Below are positions 41,328 through 49,018 of a stretch of DNA of 64,000 nt, piece by piece (positions within the stretch are counted from its first letter, which is position 1; each line of letters begins with the position of its first letter). Origin of the DNA: Aquimarina spinulae. Its GTDB lineage: Bacteria; Bacteroidota; Bacteroidia; Flavobacteriales; Flavobacteriaceae. Under the pieces are notes generated by a model. It saw only the letters and a program-made list of their open reading frames with translations, had not been told where the DNA came from and did not search any database. The stretch covers positions 3,771,501 to 3,835,500 of the forward strand of contig NZ_CALSBP010000002.1 in NCBI RefSeq assembly GCF_943373825.1, in the 5' to 3' direction. Position numbers and translations under genes: made by a program.

Positions 41328-44300
41328 TTGAAATTTATAGTTAAAATAAACCTCATAATAAAAGGAATACTCATACTCCTATCAATGTATTGTAGTTGGG
41401 GTAATATCAACAGTAATTCTGATTGCTGGTTTACAGATTTAAATACTAAGCTAGAGAATGAAGATATTAGTAGTGAGTTTAAAAGGTTTATAATTGAAGA
41501 AGAAGATAGCTTTGATCTATATGCCATTTTATATGATGCACTTCCGGTAGAAGAACGTACAGATGACATCCTTACCAATGTTGATAATCTAAAAATTATT
41601 CAAAAACATATAAAACATTATCCTGATAAATATTCTAAGACCATTGTTAAGGAAATCAAAGGTGAAGAAGGAGGATGGAAAAAATGGAAAAAAGTAAATT
41701 TTGAGGATGAATTGTATGGCGACTGGGATGAGATATTGATAAAAGAATTTAAAGATGAAATTAATAATAATAAAAAACTAAAAGATCTCTTTGATGCTGC
41801 AGACCGGGATAAGCGTGTCAAATTAGCATATGCATGGAAACTATTGTATGATTTTCCAGAGTTAAGGTTGAGGTCAGATGTTCTTGAATCTCACATAAAA
41901 GTAAAAAGAGTCTGGGGACCTTATAAAGATGTAGGAAAAGAACCTGTCTTATTGTCCAGCCTCACACTAGCTTACAAGGTTCCTGTAAAGGGAGGGAAAA
42001 ATAACATTGAAGGACTCAAAAACATCTTTTTAAAAGATGGATACGATTTATCAGAAGGTGTTATAAATGTTATCGAATTACCAGATAAAACTTTATTAGT
42101 GATTAGTGGTCATGATCATTTAATGGCTTTAGAACAACTGGGACAATTAGTAATTCCTATTCAAAAAGTACATTTTAATAAGGTAGATAAATCTTTTTAT
42201 AATCAAATTTACTTTTTTCTAGAAGTTTCTAAAAAAATGGGGATTTACACAGGTGATTTTAAGGTTAAACTATCACCACTCGATATCCATAAAGTGAATG
42301 ATGAAATTATTGAGTTTATAACAGAAAAATTTGATAATAGTACTATTGGTCCTTTACATAAGGTAGCTAACATTATCGGAGAAGAGTATATGGAAGCTTT
42401 TAAGATAGATTTTTTGAGAGAAAATGAATTTACCGAAATTATTCTTGAAAATTATAGTTTGGCTTTATCCTGGAAAATTACTGAAATAGCAGGAATTGAT
42501 AAAGCAATAGGTCTTGATAAAAAAACGTTGGTTTTTATCGATGAATTTATAAAAAAAAAATCAGGCACAGCTATAACTCCTGAAGACATTGCAGAACAAA
42601 TAAAAATTGCAGGTGGATTTGATCAATGGAAAAAACAACAAACTAGAATAAAAATAATTAATGGAAAGGAATATATAGTAGAAGAACATGGAAGTAGTAA
42701 TTCATTAATTTACAAACATACCTATAAGGAAAGTATTTCATATGCTGTTATGAATGCACAAGGATCGCCTGATACCCCTTTTATGGTATGTTATCTTGAA
42801 GAGAATACCATGATTACAGACTTTAAAAATATATCCGCAAACCTGCGCAAACATAAAGTAGATCAAAGTGTTTTTGAAGAAGCCTATAAAGAGTTACGTA
42901 ATGAAGGGGTTATAGAAAAAATACAGTTTTTATGGACCAAAGAAACAGACCCGGATTACGATCTGTTTATAGAGATACTTGATCAACAACTAACTTTACA
43001 AGAAACACTACAAAAAACTCGTACAGGAAAATGGGACCCTATTTCAAAATTTCCTTTGGTACTGCTAAAAAAAATAGACGAAAAAACGATAGTGATTTCT
43101 GTTCAAAAAAATGGAGTCAGAGGGGAATTTTATGATGAGATGTTATACTGGGAACATCATCGAATTTTATTAAATGATGATCTAAACAATAGTAGTAAAC
43201 TTCGTAGTTATATAGAAGATGATCCTAGGCTTGTATACATCTGGAAAATAATAGCGGATCTTAAAGAGCAAAATGTTGATGCCCGACAAGGAGAAAATAA
43301 CTCCCTTATAGATGTACAACAATATTATTTAGAAAGCGGTAAAAGTACGAGTGAAATTACCAAAGAAATAGATAGAGCGGGCGGATGGGATAAATTTAGA
43401 AAAAGACTAAAAGAACAACTTGAGGAATCAGATGGAGGTATTATAAATGTAAATGGTAAGGATTATATCCGTAAAATCATTAATGAAAAAAAAGTGGACA
43501 TACTAGATCAAAATAATGATATACGATTTCTTAGTTATTATCTAGATCAAAACTATGAATCGTCATATGCTACTTTCTATAATCAAGATGGCAATTTTGA
43601 ATTTGACATATCAAGGATGAAAGGTAACGATCTTGATTTTTCAATTTTTAAAGATGGGTTAGCTAGATTAAATAAAACCGAAGAGGTTACTAACATTATA
43701 TCGACGTTGCATAAAAATTATACACCCAGTACTATAGAAAACACAAATGAATTTATAAAACGCCTAAAAAAGCATAATGAATCTGCAAAAGAAGCTGCTT
43801 TTTCTTTGATAATAGGACAGTGGGCAAAAAAACTAGGATATACAGATGTCGAGATTAATCAAAAACATCTTGAGAATTTTTTAAAAGGAGGTGTAGACCA
43901 AAAACTTACTTTGAAATTCACAAAAAATAAACCAGGAAATGATGTGTTAAAACAAAAAACCGTAATGGATAGGTTAGAAAACTTTCGTCGTGAGAGTAAA
44001 GAATCCATATCAGAGAACAAAATCTGTATCAATCTGGCAGAACAAATAGCCGAAGAGAACAATACGGAAAAACTGGCAAGAATATTTGGATCAGACAAAA
44101 CTATAGAAGGTAAGGAAATGTGGTCTTCGGGAAAAAAGTATATAACCAAATATTCAAACACTCTGGTAGAATCTGATTTTAATCACCTTAATTTAAAGTT
44201 ATTGGATAAGAAAGCCCGAAAACCCTATGAAATACATGTAAAAGACGGAGAATTATATAACCAAGAAATAGGAAGGTTGTCTAGTTATACAGAATCGTAT

Positions 44301-44573
44301 AGTGCACCTCTCATTTTTGTAATGGATGCAAATGGTAAAATTTATGCAGGAAAATATGAAAAGGGTATTTTACATCAGTCTAGTTTTTTACATAGTAAAG
44401 ATGTGGTAACTGCAGGACAATTTGAGTATGATAATATAGGGGGGATGTTAATCATAAATGTAAAAGGAAAGCATTATGATTGTAGTATAGATTCTTTAAA
44501 AGATTTGGTAGAAGAAATTACTTTAAGAGGAGTTGATATATCTAAAATAGTAATAATGAATCCCAGACAATAA
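41328..44573 (+). CDS. Modular exported protein with ParB-like and HSSF/GHY domains
   Basis: 1081 residues starting with TTG, 15 bases after the preceding stop. A hydrophobic signal (LIIKGILILLSMYCSW) supports the start. The N-terminal domain (DCWFTDLNTKLE, EEGGWKKWKK) matches the paired domains of the previous gene. Residues about 222-290 read like a ParB-type fold, with LKDGYDLSEGVI, then SGHDHLMALEQLG and IPIQKV. This copy keeps the G-H-x-H core better than the 34698 gene does. Two degenerate alpha/beta domains follow. The C-terminal 180 residues repeat the previous gene's last domain (YEIHVKDGELY, LIFVMDANGKIYAG, HQSSF with H1016, AGQF, GKHYD). Here the SG of SGHY is KG. The two genes look like tandem duplicates with diverged interiors. 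A toxin role is inference. Confidence 0.78.
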   Translation: MKFIVKINLIIKGILILLSMYCSWGNINSNSDCWFTDLNTKLENEDISSEFKRFIIEEEDSFDLYAILYDALPVEERTDDILTNVDNLKIIQKHIKHYPDKYSKTIVKEIKGEEGGWKKWKKVNFEDELYGDWDEILIKEFKDEINNNKKLKDLFDAADRDKRVKLAYAWKLLYDFPELRLRSDVLESHIKVKRVWGPYKDVGKEPVLLSSLTLAYKVPVKGGKNNIEGLKNIFLKDGYDLSEGVINVIELPDKTLLVISGHDHLMALEQLGQLVIPIQKVHFNKVDKSFYNQIYFFLEVSKKMGIYTGDFKVKLSPLDIHKVNDEIIEFITEKFDNSTIGPLHKVANIIGEEYMEAFKIDFLRENEFTEIILENYSLALSWKITEIAGIDKAIGLDKKTLVFIDEFIKKKSGTAITPEDIAEQIKIAGGFDQWKKQQTRIKIINGKEYIVEEHGSSNSLIYKHTYKESISYAVMNAQGSPDTPFMVCYLEENTMITDFKNISANLRKHKVDQSVFEEAYKELRNEGVIEKIQFLWTKETDPDYDLFIEILDQQLTLQETLQKTRTGKWDPISKFPLVLLKKIDEKTIVISVQKNGVRGEFYDEMLYWEHHRILLNDDLNNSSKLRSYIEDDPRLVYIWKIIADLKEQNVDARQGENNSLIDVQQYYLESGKSTSEITKEIDRAGGWDKFRKRLKEQLEESDGGIINVNGKDYIRKIINEKKVDILDQNNDIRFLSYYLDQNYESSYATFYNQDGNFEFDISRMKGNDLDFSIFKDGLARLNKTEEVTNIISTLHKNYTPSTIENTNEFIKRLKKHNESAKEAAFSLIIGQWAKKLGYTDVEINQKHLENFLKGGVDQKLTLKFTKNKPGNDVLKQKTVMDRLENFRRESKESISENKICINLAEQIAEENNTEKLARIFGSDKTIEGKEMWSSGKKYITKYSNTLVESDFNHLNLKLLDKKARKPYEIHVKDGELYNQEIGRLSSYTESYSAPLIFVMDANGKIYAGKYEKGILHQSSFLHSKDVVTAGQFEYDNIGGMLIINVKGKHYDCSIDSLKDLVEEITLRGVDISKIVIMNPRQ

Positions 44574-44714
44574 CCGAGCATCGAGTATAGCAAGGTACGA
44601 TTTAGTTGCGATTCTGAAACCAAGGAGAAAAAAGAACATTGTGTATACTGGGATGACAAAAAACAATGAATAAGGAATATAGTACTTAACACAAAAGAAT
44701 AGTGATAAAGCTCA

Positions 44715-47700
44715 ATGAAAAATAAGCTCATAATGAATTTTAGAGACCATCATCTGTTACACTTGTTTTTAGGAGTGTTACTATGTAATATAGTATACTC
44801 ACAACAATTACCCGTAGAAGTTACTCCCCAATTGATTCCCCCTTATAATTTTAGATTATCAGACTATGAAGCGATTACTACAGAAAAACTAATAGTAAAC
44901 CTACACCTTACCGATATTAACACATTTAATCGGCAGGTTCGTTTAAAATTATTTATAGAGAATAATGCGGGATTATCGATCCAAAGTAGTGATGTGGTAC
45001 TAGGTGCAGCTCCTATTTTTTTGGATGGTGGGGTGTCATTACGATTAAGCAATCTAGATTTACGTCCTTATTTTTCTCTTCAGAATCTAAGAGGGGTTAC
45101 TCCACAACAATATAATACCCCTTTGCCAGAAGGCTTATACCGTTTCTGTTTTGAAGTATACGATATAAAATCAGGCCAACAACTTTCTCGCAAAAGTTGT
45201 GTTGCTGCATATCTGTTACTTAATGATCCTCCTTTTTTAAATCTCCCTAAACGAGACGAACAGGTTGTTATTCGTGATCCGCAGAATATCATTTTTCAGT
45301 GGACTCCCCGTCATCTTAACGCTACCAATGTAGAGTATGAGTTTACGTTATCAGAATTATGGGATAATGGTATGAATCCGCAGGCTGCTTTTTTAGCAAG
45401 TCGCCCTATTTATCAAACCACTACCTATGCAACAACTACACTTTATGGTCCTGGTGAGACCATGCTACTACCCGATAAGAAATATGGATGGCGGGTTCGA
45501 GCTATTGTAAGTGATGGAATTACTAAAAGTGCAGTTTTTAAAAATGATGGGTATAGTGAGATTTTTCATTTTACTTATGCAGGTGATTGTGTAGCCCCTC
45601 AATTTATAATGGCCAAAGGAGTAAGCCCGGTTCAGGAAAAAATTACCTGGCAGGGTGTACAACACAAGCAATATATTGTAGAATATCGTAAGAAAGATGT
45701 AGAAAATGCGGTATGGTTTGGTAGTGAAAGACCCATTTTAGAAGAAGAAACGACGATTTATAAACTAACCCCTGGTACTACGTATGAGTTTAGAGTAGGA
45801 GGGCAATGCCAGGAAAATGGTCCATATACCTATTCACAGATTTATGAATTCACAACCCAGATAGAAGATGGGGAGAGTACTTATAATTGCGGGATCACGC
45901 CAGAGATCAAAATCGAAAATCAGAACCCCTTACCAGAGTTAGTACCAGGAGATACGTTTACGGCAGGAGATTTTCCTGTATTGGTTCATGAGGTCTCTAG
46001 TAGCAAAGGCAATTTTACGGGGATGGGTTGGATCAAAATCCCATATTTAAATGATATCAGTGTAGGTGTAGTTTTTAAAGGAATTGCTATCAATACCGAT
46101 TATGAGTTAATCAAAGGAATGGTAGAGACTACCTACGATGTAACCTGGAGCAATGTTGACGATATTGGAGATGAGATAGGAGTGATCAAAGAAATAACCT
46201 CAGTATTATCAGATAAATTAAATGCCTTGATTGTGATGGTAAAAGAAGAAATAGATCTTGCCGTGCAAACGGGGTTAGCTCAAGAGATGATCCAGGGGTG
46301 GATTGATGAAATGGATCTGACCGATGAGCAACGAGAAGTAATGGGAATTTTTAAAGCCGATATAAAAGAAAATATTAAAAAAATAAGAGAAGATATAGCT
46401 AATGGAGTTTATGACGAAGAAATAAAAAACAATCTTATAGATACATTTATAGAAGAAGAAGTAGAAGTTAAAGAGACGCCTTATTATGTGGCAGAAGTAA
46501 AAAGTAGTACGAATAAGAGCAAAAGTTTTTTTCCTATCGTAGGTGATCCGAAGAGTGCTAAAAAATACAAATTTAATGAGACAGTTTTTTCAGTACGACA
46601 AAGAGAACCTATGCAACTCTCTATAAATACCATTGAAGATGCAGCTTCTTTCTCTGATCCGGTTTGGTTTATAGATAAAAAAGAAATAGGAGCAGGAGAA
46701 ATAGTTTCATTAGATCGGAGAGAGTTAAAGAGAAACGCAAAAATTGTAATTAGAGATAGAAAAAATCCAGAAAACGAATTTCAATTTAGAATAACAATTT
46801 ATGAAAAACCTATAGCTACTTTCGAGTTAGTGACGAATAAAGATGATTTTAAAGGAGAATTTTTATTTGATGATGCTAGTAAAAAAATATTGCAAAGAGC
46901 AGGAGACTATATGGAAATAGGAAAAGAAATTTTTCATAAAAAATATGCTTTGGGAAATAAAAAATATCATGTTCCTGTGCTAGGTGTCAAAAAAGATCAG
47001 ACCGTTACTCTAAAGATAAAACTGACCAAAGTGAAAAAAAAAGGCCCAGATTTCAGGATAAAGCTGAAATCAACTAATCCTTCAAAAATAAAAATAAATG
47101 GTGATGATATGCATGAGATTACAAGTAATGCTGTAATAGATATTTCGGTAAAAGAGATTTTAAATGAAGATGAATATATCAATGTTTATGATCATAGTGA
47201 AGGGCTTATTGGTAAACTCAGAATTGTATGCAAACCAATAAAAAATGAGAATTTAAAAATTGTTTTTATAGAAGATAAGACAGGTCAAATTATAGCTGAT
47301 ATCTCTGAAGAAGAAATATTTTCTGCACTAAATATGAATGGACATAATCAATTATTTAGAAAATGGATTACAAGAGAAAGTGATACTATATCAATCAACA
47401 CTCTGGTAGAAGAATATTTAAAGATAGATTTAAGAGAAGATAAACAGAAGGTAGAAAAGGAAATGATGGAAAATGTCAAATATATAGGTAAAGCCTATGG
47501 ATGGTATAAAAAGATAGTGATAGGTTCTCAAGACTATTCTATTCTATTTGTATCAAACCATGAGCCATTAAAAAAGGAAACCATTAAAACAGGAAATGGA
47601 GTAAAAATTGAAAAGAAAGTGCAAGGGGTTAACATGTTAAGCAAAAAAATAACATTAGTACATAAACATTATACAACAAAGCATGTGATTCATGAGTTAG

Positions 47701-47909
47701 GGCATCAATTGGGATTACCCCATACATTTTGTCATGAAAAAGAAAGTTCTGATAAAAATTGTCAAGAATTGATAATTATTAAAAATAGAGAAATACCAAA
47801 GTATGACGCAAAATACAATTTCATGGATTATTTACGCAATGATATGGTTGTAGACACTCGAAATATGTTTTTTACATATCAGATGGAGGAAATTAATAGT
47901 AGAGATTAA
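44715..47909 (+). CDS. FN3 head protein with C-terminal metzincin metalloprotease
   Basis: 1064 residues, with a signal peptide ending IVYSQ. The first 506 residues are the shared head module plus fibronectin type III fold, almost identical to the gene at 25791 up to position 46232, after which the sequence is unrelated. A helical linker and several beta-rich segments lead to a C-terminal peptidase. Its HELGHQLGLPH motif (residues 993-1003) is an exact HExxHxxGxxH metzincin zinc site, followed by a Met-turn like YNFMDY near residue 1035. All ligands and the catalytic glutamate are present, so it should be active. The protein ends about 70 residues later, as expected for a terminal effector. 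The small exported protein at 47944 follows after 34 bases and is a candidate inhibitor. Cleavage target unknown. Confidence 0.87.
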   Translation: MKNKLIMNFRDHHLLHLFLGVLLCNIVYSQQLPVEVTPQLIPPYNFRLSDYEAITTEKLIVNLHLTDINTFNRQVRLKLFIENNAGLSIQSSDVVLGAAPIFLDGGVSLRLSNLDLRPYFSLQNLRGVTPQQYNTPLPEGLYRFCFEVYDIKSGQQLSRKSCVAAYLLLNDPPFLNLPKRDEQVVIRDPQNIIFQWTPRHLNATNVEYEFTLSELWDNGMNPQAAFLASRPIYQTTTYATTTLYGPGETMLLPDKKYGWRVRAIVSDGITKSAVFKNDGYSEIFHFTYAGDCVAPQFIMAKGVSPVQEKITWQGVQHKQYIVEYRKKDVENAVWFGSERPILEEETTIYKLTPGTTYEFRVGGQCQENGPYTYSQIYEFTTQIEDGESTYNCGITPEIKIENQNPLPELVPGDTFTAGDFPVLVHEVSSSKGNFTGMGWIKIPYLNDISVGVVFKGIAINTDYELIKGMVETTYDVTWSNVDDIGDEIGVIKEITSVLSDKLNALIVMVKEEIDLAVQTGLAQEMIQGWIDEMDLTDEQREVMGIFKADIKENIKKIREDIANGVYDEEIKNNLIDTFIEEEVEVKETPYYVAEVKSSTNKSKSFFPIVGDPKSAKKYKFNETVFSVRQREPMQLSINTIEDAASFSDPVWFIDKKEIGAGEIVSLDRRELKRNAKIVIRDRKNPENEFQFRITIYEKPIATFELVTNKDDFKGEFLFDDASKKILQRAGDYMEIGKEIFHKKYALGNKKYHVPVLGVKKDQTVTLKIKLTKVKKKGPDFRIKLKSTNPSKIKINGDDMHEITSNAVIDISVKEILNEDEYINVYDHSEGLIGKLRIVCKPIKNENLKIVFIEDKTGQIIADISEEEIFSALNMNGHNQLFRKWITRESDTISINTLVEEYLKIDLREDKQKVEKEMMENVKYIGKAYGWYKKIVIGSQDYSILFVSNHEPLKKETIKTGNGVKIEKKVQGVNMLSKKITLVHKHYTTKHVIHELGHQLGLPHTFCHEKESSDKNCQELIIIKNREIPKYDAKYNFMDYLRNDMVVDTRNMFFTYQMEEINSRD
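44830..46232 (+). repeat. Head-module direct repeat, copy 2
   Basis: Partner of 25900-27302. Beyond 46232 this copy continues into a helical linker and the metzincin domain, while the other copy continues into a coiled coil. Confidence 0.85.
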
Positions 47910-47943
47910 CGAAAAACGAAATAATAACACTTCACTTCTAGAT

Positions 47944-48969
47944 ATGATAAATAACTGTACAGATGAAGAAGCATATCGTTTTGTTTTTACAAAAAAAGTG
48001 GTATTTCTACTATTTGGTATGATGATACGTATCACTTCTATGGCTCAGACAGATATTTTTTCTTTAGTGAACCATCCTAATCCACCTTTAAAAAAGATAC
48101 AAAAAGCTGTAGAATACAATTTGAAGAATAGTCGCTTTTATGATTTTTATGAAAAAGATGAATATATAAGAATTCCAAAGCCTTATCAATATAATTTTTT
48201 TACAGAACGAGCAAAATCAAGGATATTAGAATTGCTTAAAAATACCTGGACCAAAAAAGAAATTGAGTCACATCTAAATATAAAACTGGCTTATGAATTA
48301 GATACGTTAAACTCAAGAAACAGTTTTTATAAAAGAGTAAAAAGAATTGCAAAACGGGATAGTATTCCTATAGACAACGTATGGGGACAAATGCTTGATA
48401 AAAGGTCAAAAGCGTATAAAAAACTCATCACAGATCAAAAAGTACCTGGAGATATTGTTTTACTGGCTGGATATCTAAAAGATGAGCGTTTTATACCGTA
48501 TTTAAAAACATTGGCAACCGATACAGCGTATTATTATAATTATGAAGCTCAACTAGCTTTGGCTCATTATACTATTGAACCTTATCATATCGAGATGGTC
48601 AAAAAAAATTCGTATTCAGAAAATTTGAATTTTAATAGCTTCAGAAATAGATTAGAAAACCTGGCTTATATCTGTTCCAAAGAGTCTTTACAACACTATT
48701 ATAAATTTTGCATGAGTACCGATAAGGTATATAATTCTCATGAAAATGGATATGATTATATGGCAGAAAAAGCCATTATAGGGCTTTCTTTTCTATTAAA
48801 AAATAATGAAATGTATAAAGAGATAGAAAATATTAAAATGAAGTATATGAAATCAGGAATGTATGATGAAAATTATCTAAAAGAAATACAGGATGTTGCC
48901 AATAGATATTTTTCTAATATGGATATGAATAGTATGGATTGTGAATCCATACAATTAGATGTTTGGTAA
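47944..48969 (+). CDS. Small exported helical protein, candidate immunity protein
   Basis: 341 residues. The N-terminus has an unusual acidic start (MINNCTDEEAY) followed by a hydrophobic stretch and a cleavage-like SMAQ, so it is probably exported to the periplasm. I recognise no family by sequence. The body is alpha-helical, with pieces such as VLLAGYLKDERFIPYLKTL and EAQLALAHYTI that look like HEAT-type repeats. It is the only gene of modest size in the toxin-like part of the locus, and it lies 34 bases after the metzincin-carrying gene. Periplasmic helical-repeat proteins next to secreted effectors are often immunity proteins, which is the basis of this suggestion. An adaptor role in export would also fit. 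Confidence in the gene is high, in the role low. Confidence 0.7.
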   Translation: MINNCTDEEAYRFVFTKKVVFLLFGMMIRITSMAQTDIFSLVNHPNPPLKKIQKAVEYNLKNSRFYDFYEKDEYIRIPKPYQYNFFTERAKSRILELLKNTWTKKEIESHLNIKLAYELDTLNSRNSFYKRVKRIAKRDSIPIDNVWGQMLDKRSKAYKKLITDQKVPGDIVLLAGYLKDERFIPYLKTLATDTAYYYNYEAQLALAHYTIEPYHIEMVKKNSYSENLNFNSFRNRLENLAYICSKESLQHYYKFCMSTDKVYNSHENGYDYMAEKAIIGLSFLLKNNEMYKEIENIKMKYMKSGMYDENYLKEIQDVANRYFSNMDMNSMDCESIQLDVW

Positions 48970-49018
48970 TGATATACAAAACGATTTTTTCAACCAAATT
49001 ACTTTCTATTAAGGTCTC

